From positions 12,496,501-12,560,500 of the forward strand of contig OY821775.1 in the NCBI GenBank assembly GCA_963682175.1: a stretch of DNA of 64,000 nucleotides, given 5' to 3'. Made by a program: the position numbers and the translations under genes. The stretch is from Triglochin maritima. Its lineage: Eukaryota; Streptophyta; Magnoliopsida; Alismatales; Juncaginaceae. Each line of letters starts with the position of its first letter. Positions within the stretch are counted from its first letter, which is position 1. The notes under the pieces are model-generated. The model had not been told where the DNA came from and searched no databases. It saw nothing but the letters and a program-made list of their open reading frames with translations. Shown here piece after piece: positions 23,394-35,600 of this stretch.

Positions 23394-25978
23394 ATGAAAC
23401 TAGGAAACAATATGAATTCTTGTTTCATAAACATTGGTGTTACTATACTACTCTTCTCCAATCTCTTCCTTCTTGTTATTTGTTCTGGGCATCACCAGAA
23501 CATCAAGAAGGCAAGTGGGTTAAGTGGTGGAGATGCTAAGCTGGGGTGTAACCTTTACAGTGGGAGCTGGGTTTTGGATGCATCATACCCTCTCTACGAC
23601 TCGTCGAAGTGTCCGTTCCTCGACGCCGAATTCAACTGCCAGAAGTATGGTAGACCTGATAAACTTTACCTTAAGTACAAGTGGAGCCCCAGTGGTTGTG
23701 AACTCCCAAGGTTAGTATGAAATTTCATTGTTCTTAGTATGTTGTCATGTTGTTCTTCACTTTGATGTGTCTGTTTTAGACATGTTCAACATGGGTTGAT
23801 GTTTGTTTACTTGTTCACATGATTGAAGGTTTGATGGTCTGAATTTCTTGAGGAAATGGAGTGGGAAGAAGATTATGTTTGTGGGTGACTCCCTTAGTCT
23901 GAATCAGTGGCAATCACTCACTTGCATGCTTCATGCCTCTGTTCCAAATGCTAGGACCACTTACTCCAGGGGAAATCCAATCTCTTCAGTGAGATTCGAC
24001 GTGAGTATTTTTACTACGTTTCATTAGAAGAAGAAAAACAGTATTTTCATTTTGAATTCAATCTGCTATCAACATCCTTAACTTGGTGGTTTCGTTTTCT
24101 GCTGAGACATGATTGCTTATGGTGTTCTTTTTGTTGAACTCCTCTTTGCTGGAGTAGGGTCAGCCACATGGGGAACAGAGAAGCATGTTCCATCTTTCTT
24201 TAGTGGTCTCGGATTTATTTTCTAAACAATAACTAACATTTCTTAATCCGAGAAACATGCAGTCTGCTGGACAAAGACATGCAGTTTTTTCGTGTAATAT
24301 CACTTATTGATTCATTAGAGCTTTTTCAAACTTAGGGGGATTATGTTAAGGGGGGAAAAAACTTAAGCGTGGTTTACTTGGGCAACTTACTTTACCCATA
24401 AATCCAAAAAGTTGCATGCAGCCCAGAGATGTCCCTGGTTCTGGGTAAAAGTTGACCCATGTCAACATGTGTAAAGTGAGCACTTGGGTTGGAAGGTGTT
24501 ATGTTGGGTGGACTTGGTGTTATCGATTCAAACAAAGAAGCCTACAGTGTGTGTTCGTGCAGAACTGACATCTCTACGTCTCAAATAATTGAGACGTGCA
24601 TGAAGCATGTCACCAGGCTATGAGATAGATAAGTTATACAATTACAGCTAAAATAGTGTTACCATTAGGACATAGTAAGGGAGTAATCCTAGCTTCCCAG
24701 TTGGAGCCACCAAAAAACAATATCCAACTTCACTTGTGGGTCATGAATCATTGAGATGGTAGTGCCACTCAAACTTTAGGTCTTTAGTATGACAGGATTG
24801 CATGATGATACGCTTTTGTACTATTACATCATGTGATGGGGGAGAATGGGTAGTCGTATCACGGGTCAGTTTGAAGACTTGTTTAAAAGAAGAAGAAGAA
24901 GAAGAAGAAGAAGACAGGCCAAAAAAAAAAGGAATATAAATACAACTATCTTGTTCCCTATACAATGACATAAGAGAGGACAGATCTTCACAACTGATTG
25001 TAATCTTTGGAGTGCGTCAGTGATACCCAGCAAGTGACCACCGACTTGGTAAAACAGGAAACTTCGAACAGAACAATATTCGTTCACTCTCCTTAAACAT
25101 TTGCTTTGGAATAAATCGGGATGATTTTTTTAAACTGAGTTACTTTTACTGGAGTCTGATGTGCATGTTGGTGTTTGTTTAGGATTATGGAGTGTCTGTC
25201 ATGCTGTACCACTCGACATATCTAGTGGACATAGTGAGAGAAAAGATTGGGAGAGTGCTGAAGCTGGAATCTATCGAACAAGGCAGCGCATGGTTGGAGG
25301 CTAACATGCTAATCTTCAACACGTGGCATTGGTGGATTCACACGGGCAACAACCAGCCGTTAGTGTTCCTAAAAAGGCTGCTGGATACCATTTTTATTTT
25401 GTTTATTAGGTTTTTTCAATAAACTATAAAGTTAGGAACCTTGAATTGTTGCAGGTGGGACTTTGTCGAAGCAGGAGGTTCAGTTCGCAAGGACATGGAC
25501 CGACTTCAAGCCTTCTCCATAGGCTTGACTACATGGGCTAAATGGGTTGATACCAACGTAAACCCAGCGACCACCAAAGTCTTCTTCCAGGGGATATCAC
25601 CAGTTCATTATGGGTGAGCTAAATACCACATTTCTATAACATCTTAATAATGAATATTTTCTAAACAGATTTATTGTGACTATTAGAGGTCGAGATTGGG
25701 GGGATCCCAAGGCAAAGAGTTGCAATGGGCAAACACAGCCAGTAAGTGGATCTACATACCCTGGGGGTTCCCTACCTCAGGCTGGAATTGTGAAGAAAGT
25801 ACTGGGCAGCATGACGAAGCACGTCGAACTGCTAGATGTCACCTTGTTATCTCAGCTCAGAAAGGATGCTCACCCCTCAACCTACAGTGGCGGGCACTCA
25901 GGTATTGATTGCAGCCACTGGTGCGTTGCCGGCCTCCCCGACACATGGAACCAGCTTCTTTATGCATCGTCTATCTGA
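23394..25978 (+). CDS. TBL family polysaccharide O-acetyltransferase, complete
   Basis: Five exons: 23394-23710, 23829-24000, 25183-25358, 25455-25613, 25687-25978 (371 aa), all GT-AG with continuous frame. The ATG at 23394 is preferred over the in-frame 23064 because it gives a short N-terminus followed by a clear hydrophobic segment ([16 protein letters not shown], residues about 16-31). The TBL domain reads [17 protein letters not shown] and [15 protein letters not shown] is at residues 125-127, DCSH at 349-352. [11 protein letters not shown] and [17 protein letters not shown] place it with the TBL37-41 type. Intron 2 (1.18 kb) is unusually long for the cluster and carries a GAA microsatellite. 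It shares intron positions with the genes at 1 and 6267 but differs enough to be an older duplicate. Confidence 0.95.
24886..24915. repeat. (GAA)n microsatellite in TBL intron 2
   Basis: About ten consecutive AGA/GAA trinucleotides within the long second intron of the TBL gene at 23394. Confidence 0.9.
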
Positions 25979-26621
25979 GGAAAACAGATTGAACCTGAGA
26001 AGTACATGCAGGAGTTTAAAAAAAACTCAGTTCTTGAAATATTCTTGGGATTGGATAGTTTCAGTAGTATAGTGATTGATTGGGTGTGTTACATGTAAAA
26101 TTGGAAGGAAAAAAGTCCAATTACCTACATTATTATTAATAGGTTTAGATTTACTATTACGAAAATTTTCAAGGTTGTAACAACCAAGTGAAAGGAAATA
26201 GTTGTACGCCTGCATTAAATTACTATAAAATCAACTCAGCTTTGTGCCACCTGCCAACCAAGGTTGACATTTCCATAACTGAAAACACCACAACTGGAAG
26301 AACATTTGCAAACATCACGTCACGGCAAGTACAACATAACCATGTTGAATAGCAAATTATCCTCGCATAATAATTCCATCTTATATGTTTTAGATGTGTC
26401 TGATAACATAATCGATCAGAAGGTCGCTGGTCAATTAGAACTGAGAAAATGAACAGAAATCTGCGCAAGAACAACTACAATATAAGATACACGGGAAAAA
26501 TGACAAAAGTCAGAGGACAACAGTTGTACAGAATGAAATAAACATACAGAAACTTACAAAACAGTGCCATGCTGACCTTCGAAGATAAGGTTCACTTCTC
26601 TGATCAAACATGAATGGGGCA

Positions 26622-29600
26622 CTAGTAACCAACAAAAACAGCAGCATTGACAACATAGCAGGAATCATTCTTATCTCCCATTGCTTCCAAACATACACCA
26701 CTAGAGCATATCATGCCACCATCCATGACCTCAACGTCAAGTATTTCACCACTGCATGCCACAGATTAAACATATACAGAAGAGTATGGTGTTCGTACTG
26801 TAAATAGTAATGTTAAAGTCTTGCCACACTCAACCGAAGGGAATATTATCCTAGTTAGGGATAAAAAAAGTGCACAAGAAAAATGGATACAACATAAAAT
26901 CTCCACAGTGAAAAACATATCCAATACCTAGCAGTAAATATTGAATGCTCAATAGTATATGAATTTAAACCTTGAATATAAACAGAATAGACGGAGAAAC
27001 AGAGGCAATTGATAAAAATGGAGAAATATTTACAAAGTTCATGGGAAAAGATTCCTTTGAAAAATTACGAAGTTTAAATGTTGTTGCAACCAAGTAATCA
27101 AGACTAGGATGATATAAAGAAGATAAGTTATTTTTAAAGGCAGATTCATCTTGAATGGTGTAAATTACAACTTTTGACGTGTATCGACAACACAACACCA
27201 AATGAAAAAAGTACCTAAAATACTTGAATCTATCACATTGTTAGCTTACTTGGGTTAGGAGAGCCTATAGAATATGGTTTGATCTCCGTAACCATCATTT
27301 CAATGGATTGAGTAAGGATTTGAAGTCATTTGATCCATTTCAACTCACAAACCCAAAAGGTAATATTCATTTAATATTAAAAAGGGTTAATCACAGTTTG
27401 TTTTCCTGAACTATGCCCCAATTTCACTTTGCTCATCTGAACTTTAAAATGTGACAATCACATCTCCTATACTTTCATTTTGTAACACTTTGCCCCCCTC
27501 TCCCGTCCGAACATTAAGAATTCGTTATTTTAGCATATATTCGTCGTTTTTTTGCGTTATTTGCCTAAAAAACTTATGATCCTAATTTTATGTTAAAGTT
27601 CGGATCAAATCGGATATTTGATTTGGTTGGAATTCGTGTCAGATTAGTAGTTAACCGGACCTAAATTTGAACCATATCTAACTTCTAATTTGATTTGAAC
27701 TTGAGCAAAATTAGGATTATCAGTGTATTAGGTATACGACGCCAAAAAAAGAAATAACAACGAATATGTGAAAAAATAATAGATTCTTAAAGTTCATGAG
27801 GTAAAATATTACAATACGAAAGTATAATGAGGTGAATGTTGCCCTTTGAAGTTCATGGAGGCAAAAAGAAATCGAGGCATAGTTCATGGGGGCAAAAACC
27901 CTTTTAAAAACTCATATTTCAGTAACGATAACAGGGCTTGGGTAATTTTCAACTATACAATGCCTATTCAGGGGGCAAAAACCCTTTTAAAAACTCATAT
28001 TTCAATAACGATAACATGGCTTGGGTAATTTTCAACTATACAATGCCTATTGGCATGGTTAAGATCTAGAGTACTAAATAAGTTCAATGTAAACACGACA
28101 GTTACCATCTTGTCACTCCTAAATGGATGTAAGTTAAACTTCTGTTTCAGTAAAGAAGTCTTTTTTTTGTATTTTATGTTTCATTCTTTAAGGAAACAAC
28201 TACTTGGCTACAACACAAATATGATTTTTACTGTTGTATTAGTGCTCTCTGAAAGAGTAAGTAATTGAGCATCTACAATTAACACCAAAGAAATTATATC
28301 TTACATGAAGGCTTTGAGCTGACATATGGGAAGCTTAATAAAGAAACTAGAAGTATAACATATACACTTTCTCCTCGATCTTGTCACATCAAGGACATGT
28401 TTATTCTTAATGGGGTCAAAGATTAAGTTATTTTTTTGTCTTTTGGGTTACAATGGACTAAATCAATGTGGTTCATATAAGTTGTATGCGATTTTTATTT
28501 ATTGTGAATTAATAGAAAATTGTCTAGACATCATATCACGGGTCAATCGGAAACATCTCTGTCACAGGGTGACAGGGTTCAGGGTTATGGTTACGTATAT
28601 CTGACCCCCCCCCCCAAATGTGGGAGTCATTGTTTTAAAGTGCGACCGCATAATCGATTATGAGGTCGCACTAAGCGGTCTTGGAGCTGGGGTCGCATAT
28701 AGTCGCACCAACCCTGGTGCAACTATGCGGCTGCACAATGACCGGGGAGGGGAGGGGAAGGGAAGATGGGAGAGGTGAAGGGAGAGGAGGGAAAGCTAGA
28801 GAGGGAGGAGAGGATGTTGTTGAAAGGGAGGGAGGTGAGGGGGAGGAAGGAGGAGTTTTCTCACCCAAAAAAAGAAGGGAAGACGTGGAGTAGAGGAGAA
28901 GATAAAGGGGTAGATGTGAATATAAGGGGGTAGATAAGTAAGGAGAAGATATTTATGAATTTTTTAATTTTTTTAATGATTTTTTCGAATTTGTTTTATT
29001 TTTCGATTTTTTTTTCAAAAAAAATAAAAAATTAAATTTTACCATTGTGCGGTCGCTTATGCGACCGCACAACCGCATATGCGGTCCTGGGCACAATTTC
29101 GCACAGGACCGCATATACGGTTTTAAAACCTTGGTGGGAGTCTCTTTTGAGGTTTTGGAGTAACGTTAATGCAATGTTTATTGTAACATCAAGGACCCAA
29201 AGGTAATATGTAAAGAGAGTACTGCTAGGTCTCGTGGCTGCATAGAAGAAAACTGACATAAGAACCAAAATCTAAACAAAAAACATTGAAAAAAGATGGT
29301 TTTTATTCTTCAACCATTTCCAAGGACATAAAAAGGTCCAATAACAACAGATAAATAAATTGATAAATTTAGAAAAGGAAATCAAAAGTTCTAACTGTAT
29401 ACAATTTGCACATCCCTTTAATGCATTTGATGCAGATGCATAGTTCGTTCTAAAGCTGGAACAAACTAATTCATGTGGATTTTGCAGATCTAAGATCTAA
29501 ATCTAAATGCTATATAGTCTGGCTTTTTAGACAGGTAAACGAATTACAACTCATCTTCTCGAATAATGAGATAAATTCCAAACATAAATAAAAATAACTG

Positions 29601-32600
29601 ATCACTTAAAAAGTTGAATAAGACTCATTTATCTGTTTCTGCTGCAAAATTCAGCCTAGAAGATAAGCAGCAATTTGTGAAGATTATACTATTGGAATTG
29701 CTCTATGCAGAAAAGATACCTCATCACATCATTATATTTTCTGTCGACAAAATTGAACTCAACCAAAAGAATGAAAAAATCTATAGGGATATAAAACTGA
29801 AATCAGAGAGACTCACTATGGGAAGACCGATTTCACTCTCTCAATATCCAACAAATGCTGCACCGGCCTAGGCACACCCAACTTCACTTGAAGCTTCATT
29901 TGATTTGATTTAACTCCGGAATTGACCCTGCATATCCAAGGCACATGCAAATAACAATTCAATCACTGATATTACACGATTTCATCAAAAAATTGTTGGC
30001 TTTTTGGCCTTAATCTATGTTTTGATGATTTAATTAACCTAATCTTAATTATGATGATGTAGAGTAGCACACATATTGCATTGCATGTATATTGTATTGT
30101 GCTAACCTCTACAGGTGATCAAGACTCAAGAAATAAGGAAATGAAGTCAAGACATGTAATTAAAGCTAAATCGAAGACATGTAATCTTGATTTATTTTGA
30201 GTCTTAGGAACATGTGTAAATTGAGCATACAAGAGTTAAAAACATATCACAAACACACTAGGTTCCTTAGAGAAGTCACACACAAAATTTCACCTCATTT
30301 GGACTTCATTAGATCACCCAAACCTTAGTCGGAAATCACTTATAAACTTAAACCCAGATTTCATGTGTGAACCGGTCGACCGAACCAGTTCTCAGTTCGA
30401 CCGGTTTATAACAGACTCTCCACAGTGATTTTACCGAACTCTACCGGTCGACCGGTTCTACCTTTTCGGTCGACCGATCCCGGATTTTAATATGGCCGTT
30501 TTTCTTGTCGTATTCCTATAACGGTCGTATTCGTATAAAACAAACTTAACCCCAAAATACATTCGGTAACCGGTCGAACGAAGACCTTGTTTCGGTCGAC
30601 CGGTTGAACACATTCTCAGAAACCAAATTCCCTGCTATCGGTCGACACATTTCTCGTTCGACCGATTGACCTTTGTCTCAACCGAATCCCCTTTTCGGTC
30701 GACCGCTCCATACTTTGGTTCGACCGATTCACTTAAGTAGAGTTAAGTTCTAGCTCGTTTGTCCGACCGAATATTCTTTTGTTCGACCGTTCTCCTTGAA
30801 ATCAAGTGAACGGTCGACCGGTTTAGTAGTTTCGGTCGACCGGTTCTGGACAGATTTGCAGCCCGTTTTTCTGCTTTGTGTATCTTGCACAAAACCCAAT
30901 CAAATCTATCCCCAACGGCTAGAAAACCTTAGGAGCTTATAAATAGAGGATCAAGACTTGTTGTTAACACAACTCTCCAACTCCAATTGTCCCAATACAT
31001 TAGAGAGAAACCTCAATCCTCAAAGCTCCCAATTCTACACTCTTTAAGCCTAAACTTCACACATTTGATCATATACTCATCCTACTCAAAGTGTGCTCAA
31101 TTAGAGAGTGAATCCCACTCAGTTACAAGAGTTGTCAAAAGAAGCAAGGACTTCGGTGAAAGCCCGAAGTGTCCCTCTCGGATTGTGAGAGGAAGAATTC
31201 AAGCAAGCGAGGGTTGTTCGCGTTGCTTGTGGTGTAAAGGCGTTCTCTCCCGGCCCGGAACGGGGAGTGGTTAGTGAAGACGTAGGCGGAGCTCGCGGAG
31301 TCGAGCGGAGTCTACAAGAGAGGACTAGGACCCGGGTGGGGTGCCGAACCTCTATAAAAACGCCGAGTCTCTTTGTGGTTTGCATTTTCTGTTAATTTCC
31401 CTACTTGTTTTTAAATTTGTTTCCGCTGCATTTATTGTTTGATTAGTTAGGGATTAGCTTATTAGTGATTAGTGGACCCATAACTCACACGATCCTACAT
31501 TTGGTATCAGAGCGTTGTTAGCTAAATTTCATTACTTTACCGTAATTTTAGCATGGCTTCAACATCTAATCACTTAGAGGATTTATGCACCACAAGGCCT
31601 CCTTTGCTTAATGGGTCAAATTATGATTATTGGAAAAATAGAATGAAAATCTTTTTAATATCAAATGACCTTAAGTATTGGAAGTTTATTCAAAATCCAT
31701 ACATACCCCCAAATGAAGATGATTTAGATTCTCTATCTAGGGCTCAAATGAAAGAAATTGAAATGAATTCAAAAATTATGAATATTCTTTATTGTGGCCT
31801 TAATGAGGGAGAATACAATAGAATTAGGGGATGTGAAAGTGCAAATAAAATATAGCATAGGTTACAAATGCATCATGAGGGTGATAGCAAAACCAAAGAA
31901 ACTAGGATAAGTCTCCTCATGCATAAATATGAAATATTCTCTATGCAAATCGGTGAGAACATAAGCGACATGAACACTCGCTTCACCGATATCACTAACT
32001 CTCTTTTGATTCTTGGAAGAAGGATAAATGAAGGAGAGATGACTCGAAAATTCCTCCGGTCATTGAGCAACGATTGGGAAGACAAGGTCGTGGCAATCGA
32101 AGAATCGCACGATCTTTCAAAATTGAAGATGGAGGAACTCATTGGAAATCTCATGGCCTATGAGCTCCAATTGAGTCATCGAAGAGAGAAGGAAGCATCA
32201 AAGAAAAACTCCGTGGTGACATTACATGCAAATTTTAATGAGCCAAGGAGGGTGGAAGAAGAGGACATTGAGGTCCTTGCCCAAGACTTCTTCAAATACC
32301 TCAAGAGGGATAAAGGAGAAAAGAATGAAAGAAGAGGTAGAAGAAGTGAGAAAAGAGAAAAAGAAAAAGAGAGGGAGGAGAGTGAAAATGAGAGAAGAGA
32401 AGGGGAGAAGAAAAAGGAGAGAAGGGAGAGGAGAAAAGAAAAGGAGAAGAGCAAGAGAAGAGAAAGGAAGGAGGAAGCACACAAGGCTACATGGGATGAT
32501 TCCTCATCACCATCATCATCGTCTTCTTCCTTGCAAAGTAGAAGAGAAGTGGCTCACTCATGCTTCATGGCTATTGAAGATCAAAGTGAGGTAGATTCTA

Positions 32601-35600
32601 ACTCTTGTTCTAGTAATTCATGCTCAACTAAATCATATTCTAGTGCTAGCTCTAATTCTAATGCTAATGATGAATCATATACACATGATGAGCTACAAAA
32701 TGCATTTCATGATTTAGTTAAACAATATGAGATCATTTGTGAAAAGAACAAAAATGCTAGAAAAACTATAAATGATCTCAAATGCCAAATTGAATTAATC
32801 ATGAATGAAAAGAATGAGGTGATTGCTAGACTTGAATCAAATGAATCATCACTTGCTAGTCTAAGTAAAACACCCATTATTGATGAACATGTAGATCTTA
32901 AAGCTTCAAATATGCAATTAAGAAAAGATCTTGAAATGTTCACTAAAGGAACAAAAATGCTTGATATGCTTTTGAGTAGTCAAAGACAATCATTAGCTAA
33001 ACATGGTTTAGGATACAATGTGCATTTGAAAAACCATGTATCTCATACTACTTTAAATGGCAAGCATTTATTTGTTAAATCTAGTTCCTCAAGTGTGTGG
33101 GCACCCAAAACCAAAATGGTTTGGATTCCCAAAACTAACATTCAAGGACCCAAAGTTGTTTGGGTACCTAAATCTACACTTGTAGGAGCTTGAGGAGGAA
33201 ATTGGTGGTGACCGGGTGAGCCAAAGCGTCGAATTCGAATCCGGTTGCATCACCAAATGAGATTGGAGCTAATCAAGATTCAAGCTTGGTATAAATTTCT
33301 ATCCTTGAAATTTCTGAAAATTTAGCTCTAATCTAATTTATATGCTCAATTGTCATATCTTTATAAGTTCAATTCATTGAAAATCATTATCCCTATTCAT
33401 TGCAAATCATTTATCACATCCATTGATTCTAAATGTCAAATTTTAAATGGATGTTAGAATAAGGCTTAAGTTGAAACTTAAATGAACTTAACTTGAATCA
33501 TACTCATTGTTTCCATTTAGCCTTATTGATAGGGGGAGCTTAAATGTTATATCTTTTAATGAAGTGCAAAATTTAGGGAAAGCAACTTCATTATAAGACA
33601 TCCAAATTCTAAGCTTAAAGTCTTAAATAATTATTAATTTTGATGGATGTCAAAGGGGGAGAGATAATTAAGGGGGTAACTTGGAATTTGGCATAAAATT
33701 GAACAAAAACTATGAACATCCATAGGGGGAGCATTAATATGCATAGTTTACATATACAAATTCCATGTATTTAGATAGAATTAAGATATAGGTTGCCATC
33801 ATCAAAAAGGGGGAGATTGTTGGCTTTTTGGCCTTAATCTATGTTTTGATGATTTAATTAACCTAATCTTAATTATGATGATGTAAAGTAGCACACATAT
33901 TGCATTGCATGTATATTGTATTGTGCTAACCTCTACAGGTGATCAAGACTCAAGAAAGAAGGAAATGAAGTCAAGACATGTAATTAAAGCTAAATCGAAG
34001 ACATGTAATCTTGATTTATTTTGAGTCTTAGGAACATGTGTAAATTGAGCATACAAGAGTTAAAAACATATCACAAACACACTAGGTTCCTTAGAGAAGT
34101 CACACACAAAATTTCACCTCATTTGGACTTCATTAGATCACCCAAACCTTAGTCGGAAATCACTTATAAACTTAAACCCAGATTTCATGTGTGAACCGGT
34201 CGACCGAACCAGTTCTCAGTTCGACCGGTTTATAACAGACTCTCCACAGTGATTTTACCGAACTCTACCGGTCGACCGGTTCTACCTTTTCGGTCGACCG
34301 ATCCCGGATTTTAATATGGCCGTTTTTCTTGTCGTATTCCTATAACGGTCGTATTCGTATAAAACAAACTTAACCCCAAAATACATTCGGTAACCGGTCG
34401 AACGAAGACCTTGTTTCGGTCGACCGGTTGAACACATTCTCAGAAACCAAATTTCCTGCTATCGGTCGACACATTTCTCGTTCGACCGATTGACCTTTGT
34501 CTCAACCGAATCCCCTTTTCGGTCGACCGCTCCATACTTTGGTTCGACCGATTCACTTAAGTAGAGTTAAGTTCCAGCTCGTTTGTCCGACCGAATATTC
34601 TTTTGTTCGACCGTTCTCCTTGAAATCAAGTGAACGGTCGACCGGTTTAGTAGTTTCGGTCGACCGGTTCTGGACAGATTTGCAGCTCGTTTTTCTGCTT
34701 TGTGTATCTTGCACAAAACCCAATCAAATCTATCCCCAACGGCTAGAAAACCTTAGGAGCTTATAAATAGAGGATCAAGACTTGTTGTTAACACAACTCT
34801 CCAACTCCAATTGTCCCAATACATTAGAGAGAAACCTCAATCCTCAAAGCTCCCAATTCTACACTCTTTAAGCCTAAACTTCACACATTTGATCATATAC
34901 TCATCCTACTCAAAGTGTGCTCAATTAGAGAGTGAATCCCACTCAGTTACAAGAGTTGTCAAAAGAAGCAAGGACTTCGGTGAAAGCCCGAAGTGTCCCT
35001 CTCGGATTGTGAGAGGAAGAATTCAAGCAAGCGAGGGTTGTTCGCGTTGCTTGTGGTGTAAAGGCGTTCTCTCCCGGCCCGGAACGGGGAGTGGTTAGTG
35101 AAGACGTAGGCGGAGCTCGCGGAGTCGAGCGGAGTCTACAAGAGAGGACTAGGACCCGGGTGGGGTGCCGAACCTCTATAAAAACGCCGAGTCTCTTTGT
35201 GGTTTGCATTTTCTGTTAATTTCCCTACTTGTTTTTAAATTTGTTTCCGCTGCATTTATTGTTTGATTAGTTAGGGATTAGCTTATTAGTGATTAGTGGA
35301 CCCATAACTCACACGATCCTACAAAAATCTCGTAGCTTAAAAATTTACCACAATAGTTAAATTCACCGATGCTAGAACCTGGTCAACTTCACTATTTATG
35401 ACTCACATTTGTTCTCAGAATTTTAAAAAAAACTACATATGCCTATCCCTGTTGCAAGTTATTGTGATCAGAAACATAGAATCTTCAATATGATTAATTT
35501 ATATATGATTGTAAAATATACTAGATTGTTGTTTAGAGTCAATTTCATATCTCGAAGATAGTACAGTGAAAAATGTAACTGTTGCATTTTTTTGTGGCCT

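Larger units (their letters stand above)
29994..31499 (+). repeat. 5' LTR of gag-only copia element
   Basis: 1506 bp, TG...CA ends. U3 carries the paired GGTCGACC array (30374-30841). A TATAAATAG box is at 30938. The downstream part contains GACGTAGGCGG and GTGCCGAACC words typical of plant copia U5 regions. Open frames here are not genes; the same ones recur in each LTR copy. Confidence 0.96.
29994..35323 (+). mobile_element. Young gag-only copia LTR retrotransposon (TR-GAG type), intact ends
   Basis: Complete 5.3-kb element inside intron 2 of the Lin0512 gene and opposite to it in orientation. It has two 1506-bp LTRs starting TGTTGG and ending CTACA, target duplication AAAAT on both sides (29989-29993, 35324-35328), an initiator-Met-tRNA-type primer site, one gag frame and a polypurine tract. 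There is no protease, integrase, reverse transcriptase or RNase H, so it depends on a partner element. I counted five differences between the two LTRs by eye, which means a very recent insertion. It fits published terminal-repeat-with-GAG elements. A truncated, inverted copy lies at 59922-63186. Confidence 0.95.

Noticed and set aside
26027..26474. Minus-strand frames after the TBL gene
   Set aside because: No motifs. They fall in 3' flanking DNA between the TBL stop and the last Lin0512 exon.
30987..31385. Open frames of 88-95 codons on both strands in the copia LTR (also at 34811-35209 and 60029-60349)
   Set aside because: They recur with each LTR copy, overlap on opposite strands and lie in the non-coding leader and U5 part. 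No protein motif.
32176..32484. Ser/Leu/Phe-rich frames opposite gag (also 62782-63042)
   Set aside because: Mirror of the Lys/Arg/Glu codon tract, not independent genes.
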